Source: Arthrobacter sp. B2a2-09
Lineage (GTDB): Bacteria > Actinomycetota > Actinomycetes > Actinomycetales > Micrococcaceae
Length of the DNA stretch: 64,000 nt
Direction of reading: 5' to 3'
Assembly (NCBI RefSeq): GCF_027587375.1
Contig: NZ_JAMXIC010000011.1
Location: forward strand, 95,043 to 159,042
The first letter of the stretch is position 1, and every line of letters begins with the position of its first letter. The notes below the pieces were generated by a model. That model was given only the letters and a program-made list of their open reading frames with translations, made no database searches and had not been told where the DNA came from. Position numbers and translations under genes: made by a program. This document shows, piece by piece, positions 7,602-15,782 of the stretch.

Positions 7602-8791
7602 TGAATCATCCCTCCGTCGGTCCGCAAAATGGCCGCGACGCGGAACCTGCGGCCATCATCGTCGACCTCTACACGGCCGCCGGCCGAGCGCGCGCGCTCA
7701 CGGATGCCTATCAGACCATATCCGCCGCCTTCACCGCTGCTTTTCCTGATCCCCGCATAATCGTTGGCCGCCACAATGCTCAGGTGACCGTCGGCGCAGC
7801 CGATCGCCAGTTCCACCTGTCCCCGGCCGTGCCGCTGCGCGTTTGTCAGCGCCTCCTGCACGATCCGGAAGGCAGCCAGGCCCACGGTGGGATCCAGCCC
7901 GTCGGTGTCTCCGTCGATGACGAAATTCACGGAAACCCCTGCTGCTCGGAATGTTTCGATAAGTGCCGGGATCTGCGCAATATCAGGAGTCGGGCGGACC
8001 GGATCGTCGTCATCGACACCGCGGCGCAGCACGGCGAGGATCAGCTGCGTCTCGTGCAGCACCCTGCGCACACTGGCACGGGCAGATTCCAGCGCCGTGC
8101 GGGCAGCCGAGTCTCCGGCGGGAAGGCTTACTTCCGCGACGCCAAGATTCATCCCGAGCACGGCGACCTCATGGCCCACGACGTCATGGAGGTCACGGGC
8201 AATACGTACCCGCTCCTGCGTGATTCCGCGTTCAACTGCAAGGTCAGCTGCGGCTTCGGCGTCGAGCGCGCGTTGTTTCATGGATTCAAGGTAATCCTGT
8301 TGCGCGCGCACAGCGTTTCCGACGGCCGCACCTACGGCGCAGCATGCCGAAGCCACCAGGGCCACAGATGCCTGGAAATTCCAATGCTCCCGTATCACGA
8401 GCGAGAAGTAGACAGGGACACCGGCCATCAGCAGCGCGAGAATGGCGCGGGCACCGCGAACGGTCACCGAGAACAACGTAAAGACGACGACCGACCACAT
8501 CGCCACGAACTCGGTCGCGAGGAGCGCTGCCGCAACCGAGCCGAACGTAACGACGAGCAATCCGAGCACGCGCTGGAATCGGCCCAGGATGAGGCCTGCC
8601 GCCACCAGAAACACTCCGGTGTAACCGAGCAGCGGTTCACCGGAGAGCCCCAACACGAAGAACTCCGTTACAACAGCCGCCCAGCTCAGAATCAGAACCA
8701 CTCGGTTGAGGAATTGGCCGCGGAGAAACCACGCCAATCTCGGCGATGCCAACGGGGCGCTGCTTGATGTCATCTCACGATTATCATTCAC
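7598..8791 (-). CDS. Sensor histidine kinase, HisKA_3 type
   Basis: About 397 residues. The N-terminal half has about five membrane segments with very short loops and no large external domain, as in intramembrane-sensing kinases that detect cell-envelope stress. The dimerisation/phospho-acceptor region is RVRIARDLHDVVGHEVAVLG with the conserved His in LHDVVGH. The HATPase domain has the N-box EALTNAQRHG and G-box GGYGLIGIRERA. The GTG at 8791 is preferred because AGGAAGAG lies just upstream; an ATG at 8773 and a TTG at 8815 are alternatives. It is the partner of the downstream response regulator. Confidence 0.92.
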   Translation of the reverse strand: MNDNREMTSSSAPLASPRLAWFLRGQFLNRVVLILSWAAVVTEFFVLGLSGEPLLGYTGVFLVAAGLILGRFQRVLGLLVVTFGSVAAALLATEFVAMWSVVVFTLFSVTVRGARAILALLMAGVPVYFSLVIREHWNFQASVALVASACCAVGAAVGNAVRAQQDYLESMKQRALDAEAAADLAVERGITQERVRIARDLHDVVGHEVAVLGMNLGVAEVSLPAGDSAARTALESARASVRRVLHETQLILAVLRRGVDDDDPVRPTPDIAQIPALIETFRAAGVSVNFVIDGDTDGLDPTVGLAAFRIVQEALTNAQRHGRGQVELAIGCADGHLSIVAANDYAGIRKSSGEGGGYGLIGIRERARSAGGRVEVDDDGRRFRVAAILRTDGGMIQ

Positions 8792-8903
8792 TCCCTGACT
8801 CTTCCTGCGCCGCAACGGACCACATCACGTCGGTCCACCGGGCGGCCTTCATGATAGGCGCCCGGCGGCGGCGACCCGGTCCGGCGTGAGACTGCCCCCG
8901 TGG

Positions 8904-8923
8904 CCTACTGCATACGCAGTAGG
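8904..8923. promoter_or_regulatory. Palindromic operator upstream of the MMPL gene
   Basis: CCTACTGC-ATAC-GCAGTAGG: perfect 8-bp arms and a 4-bp spacer, in the divergent region between the kinase and mmpL genes, 86 bp before the mmpL start. A near-identical palindrome lies at 11308-11333. The response regulator encoded nearby is a candidate ligand. Confidence 0.65.
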
Positions 8924-9009
8924 CAAGGCGATCCCGTTAGATGATTCGCACAGCTCCCGTGGCAGGAAACATCGGAAGTGAACATTTTCCGTATATCTGA
9001 GGAGTCTTC

Positions 9010-11214
9010 ATGTCCGCGTTTCTTGCACACGTCGGTCGGTTCAGCGCCCGACATCGATTGGTGGTGATCGGGGCATGGCTGGTGATTTTCGCCGTCCTCG
9101 TTGCCACCCTGGTCGTCGGCAGCGCCAACGGCCCGTCCGGTTCAGCGTCCAGCTCCGTCCCTGATTCTCCGGCTTCGCGAGCGCTCGATCGGATGAAGAC
9201 AGAGTTCCCCTCCGCGGGGGCGGCCTCCGGCGGAACGCTCCAACTGGTCTTCCAGCCCGAAGGCGGCAACGTCTCCGACCCCGCCGTCGCGGGACAGATC
9301 GCCGCCGTGCTCAACGACGCCAAATCCCTTCCCGGTGTCGAGAGGGTGAGTGACCCGTTCGACCCGGCACGGCCCTACATCTCCAAAGATCACAGTGTCG
9401 CTGTCGCGACCTTGTCCTTCGGGGAACTGTCGAAAGACCAGAAGGTTTCCTCCTATGACGCGGCCATGAAGGTGCGCACCGGGGCCCCGTCAAATCTCGG
9501 CGTCGAGCTCGGGGGCAACCTCGTTCCCCTGGGCGCCCCGGCTCCCGGCATCGGCGAGGGGGCCGGCGTGGTCATCGCTTTCCTCGTGTTGGTGCTCACC
9601 TTCGGGTCTCTGCTGGCAGCCGGGGTCAACCTGCTCATCGCGGTGTTCGGGGTTGGAGTGGGCCTTGTCGGCATCCTCGCCTATGGGTCCCTCACGCCCA
9701 TCGGAGAGAACTCCATCATTCTCGCCTCGATGCTCGGACTGGCGGTCGGCATCGACTACAGCCTGTTCATCCTTTCCCGCTTCCGAACAGAGCTTCGCGG
9801 GGGCAAGCGTGTCGAAGATGCCGTAGCCCGGGCCACTGGCACGGCCGGCACCGCCGTCGTCTTTGCCGGCCTCACCGTGATCATCGCCCTGGTCGCCCTT
9901 CTGGTCGCGAACCTCAGCTTCATCACCGAGATGGGAATCGCGGCTGCGTTCGGCGTGTTCGTGTCCGTGCTCCTGGCCCTGACGCTCCTGCCCGCGCTAA
10001 TGCGCACCCTTGGCACCAGGGCACTGTCCAAGAAGCACCGGAAGGAACTCGCCTCCGGGAAGCTCTGGACGGAGGGCGCCGCTCAAAAGCGCGGGATCCT
10101 CCGCGGATGGGGAAGCTTCGTTGTCAACCGGCCGATTGTGTCGATTCTTGCCGGAGTCGTCATCCTGGTCGTTGTCGCGCTGCCGATGTTGAGCATGAAG
10201 ACGGCGTTCAACGTTCCCGGCGGCGCGGATCCCGGATCCACTGAACGCACCGCCTACAACCTCATCGTCGACAAGTTCGGTGGCATTCAAAGCCCCCTCA
10301 TGGTTCTCGCTAACGGTACTGGCAGTGCCCCCACGACGGCGGCCATCGAGAAGGACATTGCCGGCATGGACGGGGTTCAGCAGGTCGTGCCCGCTGAAGT
10401 CTCCACGGACGGGACCATGGCCCGCATCATCGTGATACCCCACGACGGCCCCATCGACCAGCAGACCAAGGACCTGGTCCACCGCATCCGGGCTGAGGCT
10501 GATTCCACGGCAGGCGTCCACCTCGAGGTGACCGGCGAGACGGCAATCGGCATCGACCAAGATACGGCGCTCATGAACGCGCTGATCAAATACATCATCG
10601 TGATCGTCGTGATCTCAATGGTGCTGATGGTGCTGATGTTCCGTTCCCTCCTCATTCCCGTCATAGCAACCCTCGGCTACCTCCTCTCCGTCGGAGCGTC
10701 GTTCGGCGCAAGCACTGCCGTGTTCCAGTGGGGTTGGCTCGATCCCCTCATTGCCGCCCCGCAGGGCGACCCTATGCTCAGCCTGCTTCCCCTCCTGCTG
10801 GTCGGTGTGCTGTTCGGACTCGCCATGGACTACCAGGTATTCCTGGTGTCCCGGATCAAGGAAATGCATGACAAGGGCATGTCACCCAAACAGGCGATCA
10901 GGGACGGATTCGCCCGATCCGGACCCGTGCTCGTGGCCGCCGCCGCGATCATGACCGTCGTTTTCGCGGGATTCGCCACGGGCACCTTCGCCGTCGGCGC
11001 GTCCATCGCGTTCGGTCTCATGGTCGGCGTAATGGCTGACGCCTTCATCGTCCGTCTCGTCCTCATGCCGGCGCTGCTGAGCCTGCTAGGCAAGTCCGCC
11101 TGGTGGCTTCCGAAATGGCTCGACCGCATCGTCCCGAACATCGACACTGAGGGACACGCCCTCGATGCCGGGCCACAAAAGGAAAACGAGGAAGTCCCCG
11201 TCGCCGTCGGCTAG
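9010..11214 (+). CDS. MMPL family (RND-type) transporter
   Basis: A 734-residue membrane protein with 12 predicted membrane segments in two MMPL halves: TM1 at about 17-40, an external loop at about 40-175, TM2-6 at about 180-330, TM7 at about 375-395, a second loop, and TM8-12 from about 520. The proton-relay Asp residues are in VGIDYSLFILSRFR and LAMDYQVFLVSRIKE. GAGGAG lies 5 nt before the ATG. Actinobacterial MMPL proteins export lipids, siderophores or drugs. Next to a two-component system and a lipid kinase, export of a lipid or an envelope-active compound is likely. The protein is full length with no defect. Confidence 0.95.
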   Translation: MSAFLAHVGRFSARHRLVVIGAWLVIFAVLVATLVVGSANGPSGSASSSVPDSPASRALDRMKTEFPSAGAASGGTLQLVFQPEGGNVSDPAVAGQIAAVLNDAKSLPGVERVSDPFDPARPYISKDHSVAVATLSFGELSKDQKVSSYDAAMKVRTGAPSNLGVELGGNLVPLGAPAPGIGEGAGVVIAFLVLVLTFGSLLAAGVNLLIAVFGVGVGLVGILAYGSLTPIGENSIILASMLGLAVGIDYSLFILSRFRTELRGGKRVEDAVARATGTAGTAVVFAGLTVIIALVALLVANLSFITEMGIAAAFGVFVSVLLALTLLPALMRTLGTRALSKKHRKELASGKLWTEGAAQKRGILRGWGSFVVNRPIVSILAGVVILVVVALPMLSMKTAFNVPGGADPGSTERTAYNLIVDKFGGIQSPLMVLANGTGSAPTTAAIEKDIAGMDGVQQVVPAEVSTDGTMARIIVIPHDGPIDQQTKDLVHRIRAEADSTAGVHLEVTGETAIGIDQDTALMNALIKYIIVIVVISMVLMVLMFRSLLIPVIATLGYLLSVGASFGASTAVFQWGWLDPLIAAPQGDPMLSLLPLLLVGVLFGLAMDYQVFLVSRIKEMHDKGMSPKQAIRDGFARSGPVLVAAAAIMTVVFAGFATGTFAVGASIAFGLMVGVMADAFIVRLVLMPALLSLLGKSAWWLPKWLDRIVPNIDTEGHALDAGPQKENEEVPVAVG

Positions 11215-11237
11215 GTCGATACATGTAGGAAAAACCT

Positions 11238-11273
11238 GAAGCGGGCCGTTGCCGGCAGGCGGCGGCCCGCTTC
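11238..11273. terminator. Hairpin after the MMPL gene
   Basis: GAAGCGGGCC (11238-11247) pairs exactly with GGCCCGCTTC (11264-11273), 24 bp after the mmpL stop. The loop can form a second small stem. There is no T-run, which is common for terminators in GC-rich actinobacteria. Confidence 0.55.
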
Positions 11274-11307
11274 CATGCCCGCGAACAGCGTGCCCAGCAA
11301 ACTGGGA

Positions 11308-11333
11308 CACTCTACTGCATCCGCAGTAGAGTG
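11308..11333. promoter_or_regulatory. Palindromic operator upstream of the lipid-kinase gene
   Basis: CACTCTACTGC-ATCC-GCAGTAGAGTG: perfect 11-bp arms with a 4-bp spacer, 52 bp before the next start codon. The core TACTGCATNCGCAGTA is shared with 8904-8923, linking this gene and mmpL to one regulator. Confidence 0.7.
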
Positions 11334-11385
11334 ATCGATCCACCTGCACGATGGCACAGGACTGCCCGTCCGCGAGGCTTGAATC

Positions 11386-12405
11386 ATGACAGACCTCCTC
11401 CACGCATCCGTCCCCCGGCAGGGCCTCCTTGCGGCGGAGCCACCGCAAAGCCTCCTGGTCAGCCAGGCCGCCATCGTTGTGAACACGTCGAAATTCTCCA
11501 CACCGCGGGCCATGGAGAGGTTCCAGACAGAGGTTGAGAGCACTTTTGTCTCGCACGGGTGGACGGCCCCTTTTTGGCTGCAGACGACGGCGGAGTCCCG
11601 CGGGGCGAAAGAGGCGCGCTGGGCAGTGCGAGCCGGCGTCGACGTAGTGCTCGTTGCCGGCGGTGACGGCACCATACGTACTGTCGCGCAGGAACTCGCC
11701 GGATCGGACATTCCCATCGCCCTGCTGCCGATCGGTACGGGCAACCTGCTCGCCCGAAACCTCGGCATTCCCCGGAAGAACATCACGGCCGCAGTGCAGA
11801 TCGCCTGCAACAGCAAGGACCACCCGATGGACGTGGGCCGGCTCGAGCTGGACCGCACCGGAAACGGCAACGAAGTCCAAGGCTTCGTCTTCCTTGTGAT
11901 GGCCGGAGCCGGATTCGACGCAGCCACAGTGGGCGGAGCCGACGACACCATGAAGTCCGGGCTGGGACCGGCCGCGTATCTGCTCTCCGGGGCACGCGCG
12001 ACCCAGGAGAAGATGGCATTCACCACGATCTGCGTCGACGGCTCGACCCGGCGCAGGAGGGAATCGCATGGCGTGATCGTTGGCAATTGCGGGTCGCTGA
12101 CGATGGGACTGAGGCTGATGCCCGGGGCCATACCCGACGACGGCCTCCTCGACGGCGTAGCCCTCCTACAGCGGAACGTCACCGACTGGGCGCGCGCCGC
12201 CTGGTCCGTCGTCACGCGCAGCCGCGGCCGCCACCGGTCCATGCCGCGGTTCCAGGGACGGGTCATCGAGGTCCTCACCGACGCACCCCAACCGGTGCAA
12301 GTGGACGGCGACGTCGTTGGCGCAGGCCGCATGGTCCGGTTCCACGTCCAGGCTGAAGGGCTCCTCGTGCGCCGCCCCGACGGACGCACCGCCCAACATC
12401 ACTAA
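11386..12405 (+). CDS. Diacylglycerol kinase family (DagK/YegS-type) lipid kinase
   Basis: A 339-residue protein with the DAGK catalytic domain. The ATP-binding motif is AGGDGTIRTV (about residues 90-100), followed by LLPIGTGNLLARNLGIP (GTGN loop). The C-terminal beta-sandwich has GPAAYLLSG and PDDGLLDGVAL and ends with VQVDGDVVGAG, as in YegS/LCB5 proteins. It probably phosphorylates a membrane lipid such as diacylglycerol. The first ~25 residues are not conserved in the family, so a later start (for example the VSQAAIVVNTSK region) is possible. The shared palindrome with mmpL suggests coordinated control of envelope lipids. Confidence 0.9.
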   Translation: MTDLLHASVPRQGLLAAEPPQSLLVSQAAIVVNTSKFSTPRAMERFQTEVESTFVSHGWTAPFWLQTTAESRGAKEARWAVRAGVDVVLVAGGDGTIRTVAQELAGSDIPIALLPIGTGNLLARNLGIPRKNITAAVQIACNSKDHPMDVGRLELDRTGNGNEVQGFVFLVMAGAGFDAATVGGADDTMKSGLGPAAYLLSGARATQEKMAFTTICVDGSTRRRRESHGVIVGNCGSLTMGLRLMPGAIPDDGLLDGVALLQRNVTDWARAAWSVVTRSRGRHRSMPRFQGRVIEVLTDAPQPVQVDGDVVGAGRMVRFHVQAEGLLVRRPDGRTAQHH

Positions 12406-12532
12406 CGCGGAGCGCCCAGGCACTGTTGAGGGGCACGACGACGTGAATGAAGACCGCTGCCCGTGCCCCAATCCCCCTCCACCATCAGGTCATCCTCAAG
12501 GCCGCCGGCTCGCAGGGCAGCGCTCCATCCGG

Positions 12533-13618
12533 CTACATCTCCGTAGAGACAGTCGTGGCTCCGTGAGCGGGCGGGAATTCGTTCGACGACTGCATGGGCG
12601 CGGCGGTTGTTTTTCGTGCCACAAGGGTTGGCCGCACCACGCTGCTTACTGCCTCGGTACGGCCGCCGATGCGTTCCAAGAGAAGGCGTCCTGCGGCTGC
12701 GCCCATGTCGAGGCCTGACTGGTCGATTGTGGTGATCGAGATTGGCGCGAGCGAAGTGGTGAAGATGTTGTCGAAGCCGGCCACCGAGAGTTCCTCGGGA
12801 ACACGGATGCCTGCGTTCCACATGGTTGTCAGGACTCCGAAGGCGGCTACGTCGCAGCCGGCGAAGACCGCCGTGGGCCTTTTTGCTCGGGACAGGATCA
12901 ACCGTCCCGATTGTTCGCCGCCCTCCTGGCTCCATTGCGACTGAATGATGTCGATCGCGTCGCCGAGTCCGTGACGGATCATCGCGTCAACATACCCGCG
13001 CACGCGCACTTCCTCAGGGAGCCGTGCGTCATTCGTTCCTTCCGTCGTGTGATTGACATAGGTGATCTGCCGGTGCCCGAGCGATACGAGATGATCCACA
13101 ACAAGGTTCGCACCGGCAAAGTCGTCTGCGGCAACCGAGTCAAAGTCCGGGCTGGCCCCGTGGCGGCCGAGCACGACAACCGGGATGTTCCTGGCCATCG
13201 TCTCCAGCTCGGAGTCCGTTCCAAGTGGGGAAATCAGAACGATCCCGTCCATTCCCCGGTCGATCAGGTCTTCGACCATCCGGTCCTGGGCATTCTTGCC
13301 CGAGCCTGCGGGGGCGACCAGCAGCCGGTATTTCTGCCGTTCGCACTCTCTCCTGATGCCTTCGACCAGAAGCGATGAAAACTCGTTGTGCAGATCCGCG
13401 ACGACCACGGCCACGGTGTGGGTTCGTCCACGCATGCCCCGGGCGGAGGCCAGAGGCCGATACCCGAGGGCCTGCATGGAAGCCTGCACCTTCGCTTTCA
13501 TCTCGGAGCTGACACCGTAGGCATTACGGAGCACCTTGGATGCAGCAGCGGTGGAAACGCCTGCGTGGGTCGCGACGTCGACAATCGTGGGTCGCTTGTT
13601 GACGGATCCCTTGTTCAT
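12533..13618 (-). CDS. LacI-family transcriptional repressor (block A)
   Basis: A 361-residue LacI/GalR regulator. The HTH (RPTIVDVATHAGVSTAAASKV, residues 8-30) and hinge (about 45-60) precede a periplasmic-binding-protein-like effector domain with VVADLHNEFSSLLVEGI, DGIVLISP and PEELSVAGFDN. ATG at 13618 follows GAAGGAGG; a longer reading to 13651 is possible. It is divergent from the MalFG-type importer genes, and the space between them holds two near-palindromic sites with a central ACGT. It is most likely the sugar-responsive repressor of block A. The 127-bp gap to the converging lipid-kinase gene holds only a GGGGCACG/CGTGCCCC inverted repeat (12430-12469). Confidence 0.93.
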   Translation of the reverse strand: MNKGSVNKRPTIVDVATHAGVSTAAASKVLRNAYGVSSEMKAKVQASMQALGYRPLASARGMRGRTHTVAVVVADLHNEFSSLLVEGIRRECERQKYRLLVAPAGSGKNAQDRMVEDLIDRGMDGIVLISPLGTDSELETMARNIPVVVLGRHGASPDFDSVAADDFAGANLVVDHLVSLGHRQITYVNHTTEGTNDARLPEEVRVRGYVDAMIRHGLGDAIDIIQSQWSQEGGEQSGRLILSRAKRPTAVFAGCDVAAFGVLTTMWNAGIRVPEELSVAGFDNIFTTSLAPISITTIDQSGLDMGAAAGRLLLERIGGRTEAVSSVVRPTLVARKTTAAPMQSSNEFPPAHGATTVSTEM

Positions 13619-13698
13619 CGCGCCTCCTTCGGCTGCATTCATGCTGGACATCCCTTCTTACCGCATCTGAAGCCTGGACCTCTTGGCAGATCAGCACT

Positions 13699-13728
13699 TT
13701 GTGATCTACGCTATAGAAAGTGTATAAC
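13699..13728 (+). promoter_or_regulatory. Promoter of the block A transporter operon
   Basis: TTGTGA (13699-13704) and TATAAC (13723-13728) are 18 bp apart. The -10 lies inside the first LacI-type operator, so bound repressor would block it. Confidence 0.5.
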
Positions 13729-13737
13729 GTACTACAC
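13720..13737. promoter_or_regulatory. LacI-type operator, copy 1 (block A)
   Basis: GTGTATAACGTACTACAC: an 18-bp near-palindrome with central ACGT and 14 of 18 symmetric positions. It overlaps the predicted -10 of the importer operon. A second copy lies 45 bp downstream. Confidence 0.6.
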
Positions 13738-13764
13738 GATTTGAGATCATTTCTCTGCCAATCA

Positions 13765-13782
13765 AAGTAGAACGTACTACTT
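13765..13782. promoter_or_regulatory. LacI-type operator, copy 2 (block A)
   Basis: AAGTAGAACGTACTACTT: 16 of 18 positions are symmetric, central ACGT. It shares the string AACGTACTAC with copy 1. The 45-bp spacing puts both sites on nearly the same face of the helix. Confidence 0.6.
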
Positions 13783-13921
13783 CAATTTTACAGAACCGGA
13801 CAACCCTCTGGACAGCGAAAAGCCTCCCCAGTAGTCCATCTCTTCGATGAAACGATTCAGATGGATAGGGTTTCACCTCCGCAAAAGCGGAGTCGTCCCC
13901 GACGAAGAGAATGGAAATGCG

Positions 13922-14884
13922 ATGACGCAACGTGAACTCGCAGACCCCCGCACAGGGGTGCCTGGACGTTCCACGACACCGAGGGCGCGGCCAGCGCAAA
14001 CGCGCAGGCGGCGGGCGGGCGCCGGCGCGAGGGCGCCGTGGTGGTTCCTTCTGCCCGCGCTGGCGGTCTTCACCCTGATCGTCGTGATCCCTAGCTGGCG
14101 GGGAGCCTTCTATGCCCTGACCAACTGGGACGGCTTGTCGCCGCAGTTCGACTTCGTCGGGTTCGACAACTTCGTCCGGGTGTTCAAGGATTCCGCGGCC
14201 GGTGCGTCGATCCTGAACACGACACTGTATGCCATCGGCGTCATGGTGGTCCAGAACTTCATCGGCCTGCTTCTGGCGTTGGGAGTGAACTCCGCAATCC
14301 GGAGCCGCAACTGGCTGCGCGTGCTGTTTTTCGCCCCGGCCGTCGTGACGCCGCTGGTTGTGGCCAACTTGTGGCAATACATCCTCGCCCCGGACGGTGC
14401 ATTGAACACGGCACTGCGGGCTGTCGGCCTGGATTTCCTGGCCCAGGACTGGCTGGGCAACGCCCAGCTGGCGTTGCCGGCGATCATCTCAGTGGTGGTG
14501 TGGCAGTTCGCCGGCTATTCGATGGTGATTTTCCTGGCGGGCCTGCAGAGCATTCCCGAGGACGTTTACGAGGCGGCAAGCCTGGACGGCGCCGGGTCCT
14601 TCAAGACCTTCTGGAACATCACCCGGCCGTTGCTGGCGCCTTCGATGACCATCAACCTGATGCTGTCCCTCATCGGCGGCCTGAAGCTTTTCGATCAGGT
14701 GTTGATCATGACCCAGGGCGGGCCCGGCAGCGCGACCGAGAGCCTCAGCACGATCGCTTACAAGGACGCTTTCCAGTTCCAGCTCTTCGGGTACAGCACC
14801 GCCCTGACCCTCGTTCTGACCGCCTTCGTCGCGGTTGCCTCCCTCATCCAGTTCACCCTGCTCCGCCGAGGAGAAGACAAATGA
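13922..14884 (+). CDS. Sugar ABC transporter permease (MalF type)
   Basis: A 320-residue permease with six membrane segments after a basic N-terminal tail (residues 1-40, RRRRAGAGARAP). The EAA loop EDVYEAASLDGAGSFKTFW then NITRPLLAPS is the docking site for the shared ATPase. The ATG at 13922 is chosen because the protein then starts directly with MTQREL; a start at 13847 would add 25 residues. Its stop overlaps the start of the next permease (ATGA). Family 1 sugar importers of this kind normally use a genome-wide shared ATPase (MsiK type), and none is encoded in this operon. Confidence 0.93.
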   Translation: MTQRELADPRTGVPGRSTTPRARPAQTRRRRAGAGARAPWWFLLPALAVFTLIVVIPSWRGAFYALTNWDGLSPQFDFVGFDNFVRVFKDSAAGASILNTTLYAIGVMVVQNFIGLLLALGVNSAIRSRNWLRVLFFAPAVVTPLVVANLWQYILAPDGALNTALRAVGLDFLAQDWLGNAQLALPAIISVVVWQFAGYSMVIFLAGLQSIPEDVYEAASLDGAGSFKTFWNITRPLLAPSMTINLMLSLIGGLKLFDQVLIMTQGGPGSATESLSTIAYKDAFQFQLFGYSTALTLVLTAFVAVASLIQFTLLRRGEDK

Positions 14885-15699
14885 AGCGCTACACCCTCAA
14901 AACGGGCGCCCTTGAGGTAGTCATGATCCTCGTCGCCCTCCTCTTCGCCGCCCCCGTCTACGTGCTGATCAACACAGCACTCAATTCCGGTGGTGTCACG
15001 GCGTCCCTCGCCCCTGTCGCCACCCCCTCCTTCGACAACTTCGCCACCGCATGGGTCAGCGGAGGCCTCGGTCCGGCGATGATCAACAACATCGTCATCA
15101 CTGTCGTATCCGTCTTCCTGATCGTAGTGATCAGCGCCTCCGCAGCCTACCCCCTGGCACGGATCACCCGGAGGTGGTCCAAGCTTGCATTCGCGTTCTT
15201 CCTCGGCGGGCTGCTGATCCCGGGACTGCTGGCACTGATCCCGCTCTACACCACCTTCCGTGACCTCCACCTCATCGGGTCGATCTGGGGCCTTGTCATC
15301 ATCTATGTCGGCGCCCAGATGCCTTTCTCGATCTTTCTCTACACGCAGTTCCTGCGGTCCCTGCCGCTTGACTTCGAGGAAGCGGCCACCCTCGACGGCG
15401 GCAGTCCGTTCCGGGTGTTCTGGCAGGTCGTGTTCCCGCTGATGCGGCCCATCACCGGCACCGTCGTCATCCTCAACACGATCACGGTGTGGAACGACTT
15501 CTTCACCCCGCTGCTGTACCTGTCAGGCAGCGGAACCAACACCATCCCGATCGCCATTTACTCGTTCACAGGACAGTACGTGAACCAATGGGGCACCATC
15601 TTCGCCGCGCTCATCATCGGCGTGACCCCACTCCTGATCTTCTACTTCCTCCTGCAGCGAAGCATCATCAAGGGCTTCGCAGGAGGGCTGAAGGGTTGA
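14881..15699 (+). CDS. Sugar ABC transporter permease (MalG type)
   Basis: A 272-residue permease with six membrane segments and the EAA motif DFEEAATLDGGSPFRVFWQV followed by FPLMRPITG. The ATG at 14881 overlaps the stop of the MalF-type gene by 4 nt. It pairs with the MalF-type subunit to form the membrane channel for the sugar bound by the following lipoprotein. Confidence 0.95.
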   Translation: MKRYTLKTGALEVVMILVALLFAAPVYVLINTALNSGGVTASLAPVATPSFDNFATAWVSGGLGPAMINNIVITVVSVFLIVVISASAAYPLARITRRWSKLAFAFFLGGLLIPGLLALIPLYTTFRDLHLIGSIWGLVIIYVGAQMPFSIFLYTQFLRSLPLDFEEAATLDGGSPFRVFWQVVFPLMRPITGTVVILNTITVWNDFFTPLLYLSGSGTNTIPIAIYSFTGQYVNQWGTIFAALIIGVTPLLIFYFLLQRSIIKGFAGGLKG

Positions 15700-15782
15700 G
15701 CGGACGACGCACCCTACGTCCCCGCCCGGCCGGCTCCACCCATCCCCCAGTCACTTCAACCCACGCGCTTCAAGGGAGAACC

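Noticed and set aside
7601..8767. A 388-residue plus-strand frame opposite the histidine kinase
   Set aside because: The kinase on the other strand has all HisKA_3 and HATPase motifs; this frame has none.
12430..12469. Terminator between the lipid-kinase and LacI genes
   Set aside because: The 8-bp arms GGGGCACG/CGTGCCCC are separated by a 24-nt loop with no T-run; too weak to call as a feature.
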